Shown: piece by piece, positions 52,514-60,393 of the stretch | How positions within the stretch are numbered: position 1 is the stretch's first letter | Layout of the letters: every line of letters starts with the position of its first letter | Source: JBCCIM01 sp965263205 | Lineage (GTDB): Bacteria; Bacteroidota; Rhodothermia; Rhodothermales; JAHQVL01 | Length of the DNA: 64,000 nucleotides | Direction of reading: 5' to 3' | Assembly: GCA_965263205.1 (NCBI GenBank) | Contig: CBDHHF010000011.1 | Location: 62,001 to 126,000, forward strand | Position numbers and translations under genes: made by a program | Notes under the pieces: model-generated | Database searches by the model: none | The model's input: only the letters and a program-made list of their open reading frames with translations | What the model was told of the DNA's origin: nothing

Positions 52514-54202
52514 TTATTTGAGCACGATCATGCGTTTTGTATCCTGGCTGCGTTCAGTTTGAATCGTGTAGAAGTAAACGCCGGCCGGCAGTGTGCTGGC
52601 ATCAAACACCAACTCGAACCAGCCGGCCTGGTAGATGCGATTGGTTAGTGTGGTAATGCGCCGGCCCTGGATGTCGTAGACGGAGACCTCAACGGGCGTT
52701 GTTTCAGGTACTCCGAAGCGGATAGCCGTTGTTGTGGTAAAAGGATTTGGGAAGTTAGCCAGACCAACTACCTCGGAGGGTAATTCGGCAATGTCAAGGC
52801 ACTCCGTACTTTGTACCTCTTCCCGACTGTTTAGCCAACGTTGGAATACTGGATCTCCGTTTTCGCAGAGACCTGTCTGCTGAAATCGGATGCGTTGTAA
52901 GTTGTTCAGACGAGCAAATTCTCGGGGTAATGCACCTGTAAGATTGGTATTACCATCTACAAACAGCGTACGCAGGTTCAGGAGGTTGCCGAAAGATGCC
53001 GGCAACGTTCCTTCCAGCCGATTATTCGAAAGTGACAAGAAAAACAGGTTACTCGCATTACCGATGGCATCAGGGATTTCGCCGAAGATAGCATTGTTTT
53101 GCAGCGATAGTGATGCCAGATGCGGGGTGGCTAATTCTGGTGGAATTGTACCAGAGAGTTGGTTATTGTCAAGCGCCAGGGCCTCAATGGGGGCATTGCC
53201 CAGTTCTGGAGGAATAACACCAATCAGCCTGTTGTTGGAAAGCCAAAGTGATGAAAGGGTCTGACTATTTCCGAGTTCGGGTGGAATCATCCCTGTAAGC
53301 TGATTGTCACTCAACCAGGCTGTAGTAAGAAAGGGCGCATCGCCTAGCGAGGCGGGAATGCTACCCGTTAACTGGTTGTTGTTAAGCCACAACGTAAAAA
53401 GAAAGGCCATGTCGCCTATTTCTTCGGGAATGGGCCCCGTAAGTTCGTTGTATGCAAGGTCAAGGAACTGCAAATTGTCGAGTTGCCCCAGGCTAGCCGG
53501 GATCGTGCCAGTTAATGCGCATGGTGAGAGATCCATCCACCACAGGTTGCGCAAGTTACCGAGTTCAGGGGGGATTTCTCCACCGAGTTCATTGCCATCC
53601 AGTGCGAGGTAACCGAGGGAAGATAACTGTCCCAGTTCAGGTGGAATAGGTCCGGTTAACTGGTTTCCCGAAAGGACCAAGGCTTGCAGTTTTGACAAAG
53701 AGGCCAATGCAGCAGGAATGGGGCCTGAGAGTTGATTGTCATAAATCTGCAGGGAAGTAAGTTGGGTAAGTTGACCGAGCTCAGGTGGGATGGGGCCGCT
53801 CAGTTTATTGAAGAACAAGGAGAGTTCTTGCAGGCGCGTAAGGTTGCCCAGTGATGAAGGAATGGATCCCGTTAATGTGTTGTCCGCGAGCGAAAGTTCA
53901 ATCAGGTTTGTGGCATTGCCAAGGGAAGCCGGCAAAGGGCCCACAAGGTTGTTGCGGTACAAATCGAGCGCGATTAGCGGTTCATCCGTTTCTGAATCGG
54001 TGCAAGTAATGCCATGCCATGTGCATGCCGGCGCAGTCAGCCATCCCGTATTGTTGGTCCAATTGGGGCCACCGGTTCCGTTATACAAATCAACGAGTCC
54101 GAGCGAGTCTGCCTCGCTGATGCGTTGCGCTACCGAGTTATTGGACGGCAGGAGGATGCACGCAAAAAGGATGGTGAGCAGTATGCGTTGACGTTTTGCC
54201 AT
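52514..54202 (-). CDS. secreted leucine-rich-repeat protein with T9SS sorting domain
   Basis: 562 residues from the ATG at 54202 (signal peptide MAKRQRILLTILFACILLPS, ending VAQ); the ATG at 54262 adds 20 implausible residues. After a cap resembling the plant LRR N-terminus (GLVDLYNGTGGPNWTNNTGW) come about 17 repeats of 23-24 residues, of the plant-type LxxLxxLxLxxNxLxGxIPxxLG. The C-terminal sorting domain reads FPNPFTTTTAIRFGVPETTP, VYDIQGRRITTLTN, ending KRMIVLK. Such LRRs in this phylum are surface binding proteins; the ligand is unknown. Confidence 0.88.
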   Translation of the reverse strand: MAKRQRILLTILFACILLPSNNSVAQRISEADSLGLVDLYNGTGGPNWTNNTGWLTAPACTWHGITCTDSETDEPLIALDLYRNNLVGPLPASLGNATNLIELSLADNTLTGSIPSSLGNLTRLQELSLFFNKLSGPIPPELGQLTQLTSLQIYDNQLSGPIPAALASLSKLQALVLSGNQLTGPIPPELGQLSSLGYLALDGNELGGEIPPELGNLRNLWWMDLSPCALTGTIPASLGQLDNLQFLDLAYNELTGPIPEEIGDMAFLFTLWLNNNQLTGSIPASLGDAPFLTTAWLSDNQLTGMIPPELGNSQTLSSLWLSNNRLIGVIPPELGNAPIEALALDNNQLSGTIPPELATPHLASLSLQNNAIFGEIPDAIGNASNLFFLSLSNNRLEGTLPASFGNLLNLRTLFVDGNTNLTGALPREFARLNNLQRIRFQQTGLCENGDPVFQRWLNSREEVQSTECLDIAELPSEVVGLANFPNPFTTTTAIRFGVPETTPVEVSVYDIQGRRITTLTNRIYQAGWFELVFDASTLPAGVYFYTIQTERSQDTKRMIVLK

Positions 54203-54344
54203 GATATTGCGACGTGTGGCCCTATTGTTCATAACATACCCATTTATGCAGGGTATTTCCAACGTTATCTAAAGGCGCCGGCAAATCTTTTCGTCTCTGA
54301 AACAAGCCGGAGATATCAACGTTGATAACGGTCTCAACCAAAAT

Positions 54345-54417
<73 letters not shown>

Positions 54418-54423
54418 CATTGA

Positions 54424-54469
54424 AAACGCCCTAAACGTGCCTTAACAGGTAAGTTTAGGGCGTTTTTAT
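54424..54469 (+). terminator. Rho-independent terminator of the tRNA-Ala gene
   Basis: 12-bp perfect stem AACGCCCTAAAC / GTTTAGGGCGTT with a 16-base loop, followed by a T run (TTTTTATAT), 7 bp after the tRNA. Confidence 0.9.
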
Positions 54470-54573
54470 ATATAATCCGTTTTTGTTGTATTGCAAGTTT
54501 TGTTGCTTGCTTGTAGTGTAAGCAATCTGCATATATACCTAATTTTTTAACCTCGTCTAGCCAGAATCGTCCC

Positions 54574-55602
54574 GTGAAAGTTGTTACCTTCGGAGAAATT
54601 ATGCTCCGCCTCTCTACGCCAGGATTTAGCCGTTTTGTACAGGCCAACCGCTTTGATGCTACCTATGGTGGTGGTGAGGCAAACGTGGCTGTTGCCTTAT
54701 CTAATTATGGACTGGATAGCTATTTCATCACAAAAGCACCTGTACATGAGATAGGGCAGTCGGCGGTAAACCACCTGCGGCGGTTTGGCGTGAAGGATGA
54801 TTACATCGTTCGTGGTGGTGACCGGCTGGGGATTTACTTTTTAGAAACAGGTGCAAGCCAGCGGGCATCCAAAGTTATTTATGACCGCGCCAATTCGGCC
54901 GTCTCCCAAATGGCTGCTGATGAAGTAGACTGGGAGGCAGCGTTTGCCGGCGCGCGCTGGTTTCACTGGACAGGCATCACGCCGGCACTCGGAGAAACCG
55001 CGCAAAAAGCTACGGTGGCTGCCTGCAAAGCAGCAAAAGCAGCCGGCGCTACCATAAGCTGCGATCTAAACTTCCGATCCAAGCTGTGGACCACGGACGA
55101 GGCACAGGCGGTAATGATTCCGCTCATGGAATACGTTGATGTCTGCATTGCGAATGAAGAAGACGCTGAGCGGAGCCTGGGACTCAAAGCCGGCGAAACG
55201 GATATCGAAGCCGGCGCCATCGACGAAGCAGGGTACGTGCAGGTCGCCAAAACCCTCAAGTCGACCTACGGGTTTGAGACGGTTGCCATCACCTTGCGCG
55301 AAAGTTTTTCTGCCTCCAAAAATGGCTGGAGCGCGATGCTGTACGATGACAAAGATTGCAAAACACCTACCCGCTCCAAACGATATGACATTCAACTCAT
55401 CGACCGTGTAGGCGGCGGTGATAGCTTTGCCAGTGGGCTGATTTACGGTTTGTTAAGTGAGGCCTCAACAAAAGATGCATTAGAGTTTGCCGTGGCTGCC
55501 TCTTGCCTCAAACAAACCATTCCGGGCGACTTCAACCTCGTCAGCGCAGACGAAGTACGCAAGCTTGCAAAGGGAAGTGGCTCTGGGCGCGTCGAGCGGT
55601 AG
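54574..55602 (+). CDS. kdgK: 2-dehydro-3-deoxygluconokinase (PfkB family)
   Basis: 342 residues. PfkB signatures: FGEIMLRLSTPGFSRF with YGGGEANVAVALSNYG at the front, and DRVGGGDSFASGLIYG near 285-300 with the catalytic Asp. The sequence is closest in my memory to KDG kinases of Bacteroidota. It phosphorylates 2-keto-3-deoxygluconate for the Entner-Doudoroff or uronate route; sugar choice cannot be proved here, as related kinases act on ribose, fructose or tagatose. It is a single gene, and the KDPG aldolase is not adjacent. Confidence 0.82.
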   Translation: MKVVTFGEIMLRLSTPGFSRFVQANRFDATYGGGEANVAVALSNYGLDSYFITKAPVHEIGQSAVNHLRRFGVKDDYIVRGGDRLGIYFLETGASQRASKVIYDRANSAVSQMAADEVDWEAAFAGARWFHWTGITPALGETAQKATVAACKAAKAAGATISCDLNFRSKLWTTDEAQAVMIPLMEYVDVCIANEEDAERSLGLKAGETDIEAGAIDEAGYVQVAKTLKSTYGFETVAITLRESFSASKNGWSAMLYDDKDCKTPTRSKRYDIQLIDRVGGGDSFASGLIYGLLSEASTKDALEFAVAASCLKQTIPGDFNLVSADEVRKLAKGSGSGRVER

Positions 55603-55826
55603 AAACTTGTTTGACTACACTGAGATGGCATTTGAAATTGCCGTGATTTAAGCATGCCTTGCAGCTTTGTGTCGGGTGCATTTTAAATGCCCTATGCCTG
55701 TTTTTTTGAGCGTTAAGGGTATTCTTGGGCCGACGTCAGCAATGGCTTTGTAAAAAGTCGATTGTTCTGGAAAAGGAATGTAACTATCTTGATACCCTTC
55801 GGTACAAGATCACAAAGCCACCAGTA

Positions 55827-56222
55827 GTGAATCGGAAGTTTCGACATAGCGCTTATGCTTTGGTCCTCATGTTTACCATGGGTACTGTCGTTGCGCCGTT
55901 TTCTCACTATATGTTCATGATGGTGAGCGATGCCTACCACGTAGGTTCGCATCACGATACGGAGCATATGGGGCATGGTGAACATCATGGTACGCATACC
56001 ATTGCCCATGATGTGAAGTACAGTGGCGAGTCTGTTGAACACCTCTCGTGTGATTACTGGAGCCTGTTTGCCACATACTCAGCTACTGAGCCTATCACAC
56101 AACAGGCCATTCCAGCGCCTGAGCCGTCTTCCGTTCAGGTTGAGGCTGAATTCTCCGCGCCGGCAACCAAAAAGCACCGCCGGTATAGTCTACGGGGACC
56201 ACCCGCACCCATCCTATCATAG
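55827..56222 (+). CDS. His-rich exported small protein, DUF2946-like
   Basis: 131 residues from a GTG at 55827, which starts a signal or anchor segment (NRKFRHSAYALVLMFTMGTV); an in-frame ATG at 55725 adds a poor leader. The mature part is packed with metal-binding residues: SHHDTEHMGHGEHHGTHTIA, then LSCDYWSLFA with one Cys. DUF2946-type proteins are often next to copper-linked TonB receptors, and a TonB receptor follows 337 bp on. Family label tentative. Confidence 0.6.
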   Translation: MNRKFRHSAYALVLMFTMGTVVAPFSHYMFMMVSDAYHVGSHHDTEHMGHGEHHGTHTIAHDVKYSGESVEHLSCDYWSLFATYSATEPITQQAIPAPEPSSVQVEAEFSAPATKKHRRYSLRGPPAPILS

Positions 56223-56559
56223 CCTGTTGTACACCTGAATGCGCATGTCATTGTGTGCGCTGTGGTTACGTGTTTGTTGAGCAGCGATACGGTTGATCCG
56301 TATGCCCATCCTTTGTGGCTGGTCTAGTCTGCCTCAAGGCGCGATGGCCCTGTTGTCCGGTGTGCAACACCTTCTCCTATTCCTTTATCTCCTTCGCATT
56401 TGCTGTTGTATGCAATAGCTGCCGGCTGTTTGCCGTGTAGTTGATGGGTTACCCCGTTGATGCACGTCGAGCAGGGGGCAGGTGTTGGTATGCACGCGTG
56501 GCAATTTGCGGACGAGTGTGCTCCATTGGATTGGTGTATACCAACAACCGTAGACTATT
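56223..56559 (+). other. leader region before the TonB receptor
   Basis: 337 bp without a gene. A tight hairpin lies at 56287-56303 (ATACGG-TTGAT-CCGTAT), and near the end a GTTGGTAT/ATACCAAC inverted pair lies about 60 bp apart. I looked for a cobalamin-riboswitch core and did not find one. Confidence 0.45.
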
Positions 56560-58854
56560 ATGAAAAAGATTTACACGCTGTTTAGTTTTTTTGCGCTTGC
56601 GCTGACCGCTGTTTTGCCGGCCCAGGCCCAATTCCAGGTTTCTGGGACCGTCGTTGATGCAGAGACCCAGGAACCACTACCCGGAGTGAACGCTTTTGCC
56701 CGCGGCACAACCCTGGGCACGACCACCGATGAAACCGGTGCTTTTCGCCTCGAATCACCCGCTGCATTCTCCAGCATCACCTTTTCCTTCCTCGGCTACA
56801 AAGCCCTAACCGTAGAGATCACCGACGACAAACCACTACAAGTTGCACTCGAGCCCACGCTGGTTGATTTGCAGCCTGTAATTGTGTCAGCAAGCCGCGG
56901 CGTACAGGCGCGTACCGATGCGCCGGTGGCCATTGATGCCATTACAGCCAGCAAGCTCGAAGAAACCAAGCCGAACATGTTGTACCAGGCGCTGAACCAG
57001 GTGCCGGGTGTACACATGGTAAACCTGGGCAGCGAGCAGCACAGCATGAGCATCCGGCAGCCGCTGCAGTACAAAGCGCTGTTTGTGTATATGGAAGATG
57101 GACTGCCTATTCGTCCGACCGGTGTGTTTAATCACAATGCGCTGATCGAAATCAACATGGCCGGCGTAGAGCGCATCGAAGTGATTCGTGGCCCTTCCTC
57201 TGCACTGTATGGAAGTAATGCCGTTGGGGGCGCCATCAACTTCATTACGCCAGAGCCATCTAAAACTTTCAATGGCTACCTGAACGCGCGCGTGGATAAC
57301 TTTGGCTATCGCCGCAGCGACTTTAACGCAAGCTCAACCTTTGGCAAGCTTGGCGTTTATGCCGGCGGCTACGTGGCTCGTCAGCGCGACGGCTGGGCTG
57401 ATCATAGCGATTTCGACAAGTTCTCCTTCACCATGCGGGCTGATTACGAGTTTAGCGACGATACAGAGCTCGTAACCACGCTGTCTACCAACCACCTCGA
57501 TACCGACATGCGGGGTAGCCTCGATAGCCTCAACTTTTATGGCCGCGGCTATTCCAGCCTCCAGACCTTCACGTATCGCCAGGTGGATGCAACCCGCTTG
57601 CGGACTACGCTTTCGCATAACTGGAACGCAAAAAACAAAACTGATGTCAGCCTCGCGTACCGCGACAATGCTGTAGGTCAGTTGCCTTCGTACCGGGTAC
57701 GGAACGACCGCAGCAACGCCATGCGTGCTACAGGTGAAATCAACGAAAACAGCTTCACCAGCTTTGTAGCCAATTTGCAGCACAAAGCCTATCTGGGCGT
57801 GATGGATGCATCGGTGACGGCCGGCTTGAGTACAGACTTTAGTCCGAACACCTATTTTGCACGCTTCCTCGAAATCGAGCGGAATGCAGACGGTCAGTAT
57901 GTCAATTTTGTCGATATGGACTCGTCACTCACGGACTATGATATCGACCTGCTTAACACCGGCGCTTATGCGCAACTGGAATTTACGCCAGTGAATCGCC
58001 TGCGCGTGGTTGCGGCCTTGCGTTATGATCGGATTGATTATGCGTACGACAACCACCTGCCATCATCTGCATTTTCGGGTGCACCTGACGAAGAGAACGG
58101 GTTCAATAGCTTCAGTCCGAAGCTTGGCTTTACCTACGACTTTGGCCGTGGGATTGGCATGTATGCCAACACAAGCCAGGGCTTTATTCCACCCGAAGTG
58201 GGTGAGTTGTACAGGGGGGTGAAAGTACCAACGCTGAAGCCGGCTACGTTTGACTCCTATGAGACAGGGGGCTGGGCCGCGCTATTGAAAGGCAAACTGT
58301 ACGTCAACGCAAGTCTGTACCGGATGGATGGCCGCAATGAAATCATCTCCGTGCAGCTAGACGATGGCTCGCGTGTCAACCAGAATGCTGGTAAAACGCG
58401 GCATACAGGTGTTGAATACGCCTTTGTTTACACGCCGGTACGCGCGCTTTCTTTCCGTCTGGGTGGGACCAATGCGCGGCACGAGTTCATTCGCCACGAA
58501 GACCGCGGCACCGTGTTCGACGGCAACGAAATGGACCGCGCGCCAGAGTGGATTGCAAACGCCGAAGTAACCTACCGTCCGTCCTTCCTGCCAGGTGCCC
58601 GGCTTGCCCTGGAATGGCAGCACCTGGGTAACTACTACCTCGATGCCGCCAATACGCAGGAATACGAAGGCTACGACCTGCTCCACATTCGCCTCGGTTA
58701 TGAAGTGCGCAATGTTGAGCTGTGGGCCAACCTCGAAAATGTGACCGATGAACTATACGCTAACGTTGCTTCAAAAAGCGCCTGGGGCCACAGCTTTAAT
58801 CCCGGTGCAGCCCGCAATATTGTATTTGGTGTAGGCTACAAGTTTGGCCGCTAA
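56560..58854 (+). CDS. TonB-dependent receptor (metal or small-ligand uptake)
   Basis: 764 residues. Signal peptide ending AQAQ, a carboxypeptidase-regulatory-like domain (GTVVDAETQEPLPGVNAFAR, about 28-105), plug (NMLYQALNQVPGVHMV, VERIEVIRGPSSALYGSNAV, GGAINFITP) and a C-terminal barrel ending with an aromatic-rich strand (IVFGVGYKFGR). No STN domain, so it does not signal through FecR. It lies between the His-rich gene and the CxCC lipoprotein on the same strand, which suggests copper or another soft metal as ligand; that is inference. Confidence 0.9.
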   Translation: MKKIYTLFSFFALALTAVLPAQAQFQVSGTVVDAETQEPLPGVNAFARGTTLGTTTDETGAFRLESPAAFSSITFSFLGYKALTVEITDDKPLQVALEPTLVDLQPVIVSASRGVQARTDAPVAIDAITASKLEETKPNMLYQALNQVPGVHMVNLGSEQHSMSIRQPLQYKALFVYMEDGLPIRPTGVFNHNALIEINMAGVERIEVIRGPSSALYGSNAVGGAINFITPEPSKTFNGYLNARVDNFGYRRSDFNASSTFGKLGVYAGGYVARQRDGWADHSDFDKFSFTMRADYEFSDDTELVTTLSTNHLDTDMRGSLDSLNFYGRGYSSLQTFTYRQVDATRLRTTLSHNWNAKNKTDVSLAYRDNAVGQLPSYRVRNDRSNAMRATGEINENSFTSFVANLQHKAYLGVMDASVTAGLSTDFSPNTYFARFLEIERNADGQYVNFVDMDSSLTDYDIDLLNTGAYAQLEFTPVNRLRVVAALRYDRIDYAYDNHLPSSAFSGAPDEENGFNSFSPKLGFTYDFGRGIGMYANTSQGFIPPEVGELYRGVKVPTLKPATFDSYETGGWAALLKGKLYVNASLYRMDGRNEIISVQLDDGSRVNQNAGKTRHTGVEYAFVYTPVRALSFRLGGTNARHEFIRHEDRGTVFDGNEMDRAPEWIANAEVTYRPSFLPGARLALEWQHLGNYYLDAANTQEYEGYDLLHIRLGYEVRNVELWANLENVTDELYANVASKSAWGHSFNPGAARNIVFGVGYKFGR

Positions 58855-58876
58855 TCAAATCTATTAGCAAAAACCA

Positions 58877-58905
58877 GCAGCCGGCCGGGACTTCCGGCCG
58901 GCTGC
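58877..58905 (+). terminator. GC-rich hairpin after the TonB receptor, no T run
   Basis: 12-bp perfect stem GCAGCCGGCCGG / CCGGCCGGCTGC with a 5-base loop, 23 bp after the stop. The lack of a U-run means it may only slow polymerase or protect the message, giving less of the downstream gene (start 58934). Confidence 0.5.
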
Positions 58906-58933
58906 ATGCTCATAAATTGACCGCTCAAGAAAG

Positions 58934-60283
58934 ATGAAAAAGTTTTTTCGCATAACCCTCGCCCTGGCGGCAACAATCATTGTGTTGCAGGGCTGCCAAT
59001 CGCAAGAGGCTGCACCGGAGGTGGTTCAGCAGGCGTCTACAACGGATACTGCGCCAGCACTGCCAATTCCAGCTACTTTGGTTTCCCAAATTGAAGATGC
59101 CCGCATTCCGACCGTAGCATTGGATGCTAAAGCTAGCAAAGTGTATACGGCCTTTTTTCGTGATGTAAACGAAGTGACAGGCGTATTTGTAGCGCAACGA
59201 GGACTTGCTGATACAGCATGGGAGCCGGCTGTGCAGATAAACGCGCTTGACGACAAAGCCGGCGCGCATAGTCAGGCCCCAGCGCAAATTGTGGTGGGAC
59301 CAGAGGGTAATGTATACGTGGTTTGGACCAATTCTATCGAGATAGAAGGGCGACGCTTTCCAGCCAGCAATTTGCTGATTTCGAGATCTGTTGATGGTGG
59401 CCGCACGTTTTCGCCGCAGCAAGCCATCAATACAGACGCTGATGGGTATCCTGCCGGCCATACCTTTCATGATGTAACCGTCGCTGATGATGGCACCCTA
59501 TACGTGTCATGGCTCGATTCGCGCGAAAGATATCGGGCCCGCGCCAAATTATCTGACCACGCAGTAGCAACACCAATTAGGAAGGTTGCTATGGGAGGCC
59601 ATAATGCAAAAATGAGTCACAAAGCTCATATGCATGAACCTGGCACTCAAGTTTGGGTCGCCCATTCAACGGATGGAGGGCAGACTTTCAGCGAAGGCAC
59701 CGTTGTGGCTAAAGAAACGTGTCAGTGTTGCCGGACCTCGGTTATGGCGGCACCAGGGGGGAATGTATACGTTGCCTGGCGCCACATTTTCCCGGGCACG
59801 CAACGCGACATGGCCATTGCCCACTCAGCGGATGGTGGCAAAACGTTTGCTGCGCCACGTCGAATTTTTGCTGATGAATGGCGCCTGGAAGGCTGCCCGC
59901 ATACTGGGCCCTCTATCGCAGTAGACGCTGATGGGCAGTTTCATGCAGCGTGGTATACGGGACAGGAAGAGCGTGTGGGACTGTACTACAGCACTGCTGA
60001 TGATGGAGAAAAAGCTTTTGAATCACCTGTCAAGCTTGCCGGCGAGGTAGGGGTGTCGCAGGTACAATTGAGTGGTTCTGGTACCTCGCGTATTTGGGCT
60101 GCGTGGGAAGACAAAAATGCAAAAGGTATTCGCGTTGCTTTTGCTGAGGCCGGCGGTGCACTGAACATCACGGATGAGTTCATGGCAGGGCACAGCTTGC
60201 CTGCTATAGATTCAGCAGATGATACTGTAATCATTGCATCACAGACCGATGGGGTCATTCACTTCCTGCAACAACAGTTTTAG
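58934..60283 (+). CDS. BNR/sialidase-fold lipoprotein with CxCC and His-rich segments
   Basis: 449 residues. Lipobox VLQGC at about 17-21. BNR-type propeller with Asp-box repeats (SRSVDGGRTFSP, AHSTDGGQTFSEG, AHSADGGKTFAAP). Two features point to metal: a His/Met-rich loop (MGGHNAKMSHKAHMHEPG, about 220-237) and Cys263, Cys265 and Cys266 (ETCQCCRTS) with a later GCPHTGP. A true sialidase would have an Arg triad and RIP motif, which I do not see. It probably binds or presents a metal with the adjacent TonB receptor. Confidence 0.75.
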   Translation: MKKFFRITLALAATIIVLQGCQSQEAAPEVVQQASTTDTAPALPIPATLVSQIEDARIPTVALDAKASKVYTAFFRDVNEVTGVFVAQRGLADTAWEPAVQINALDDKAGAHSQAPAQIVVGPEGNVYVVWTNSIEIEGRRFPASNLLISRSVDGGRTFSPQQAINTDADGYPAGHTFHDVTVADDGTLYVSWLDSRERYRARAKLSDHAVATPIRKVAMGGHNAKMSHKAHMHEPGTQVWVAHSTDGGQTFSEGTVVAKETCQCCRTSVMAAPGGNVYVAWRHIFPGTQRDMAIAHSADGGKTFAAPRRIFADEWRLEGCPHTGPSIAVDADGQFHAAWYTGQEERVGLYYSTADDGEKAFESPVKLAGEVGVSQVQLSGSGTSRIWAAWEDKNAKGIRVAFAEAGGALNITDEFMAGHSLPAIDSADDTVIIASQTDGVIHFLQQQF

Positions 60284-60324
60284 TACAACCGGTTGTTGAA
60301 AGATTTCTCAATAGTCTCTTAGAC

Positions 60325-60365
60325 ATATAAAAAAGGGCCGGCTGCTTGCGTTGCCGGCCCTCTTC
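60325..60365 (-). terminator. terminator downstream of the OMP-type receptor gene, possibly bidirectional
   Basis: GGGCCGGC, 10-base loop, GCCGGCCC. On the minus strand it is followed by TTTTTTATAT, so it ends the gene stopping at 60394. On the plus strand only TCTTCATT follows, so it may also serve the convergent gene. Confidence 0.82.
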
Positions 60366-60393
60366 ATTGAGGCGATGGATGTAACCTTGTGTA

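Noticed and set aside
56223..56559. Cobalamin riboswitch before the TonB receptor
   Set aside because: The conserved core bases of that riboswitch are not seen; only a small hairpin and a weak inverted pair.
58934..60283. Sialidase activity for the BNR-repeat lipoprotein
   Set aside because: Asp-box repeats alone do not show sialidase; the RIP motif and Arg triad are not seen, and CxCC plus a His-rich loop suggest another role.
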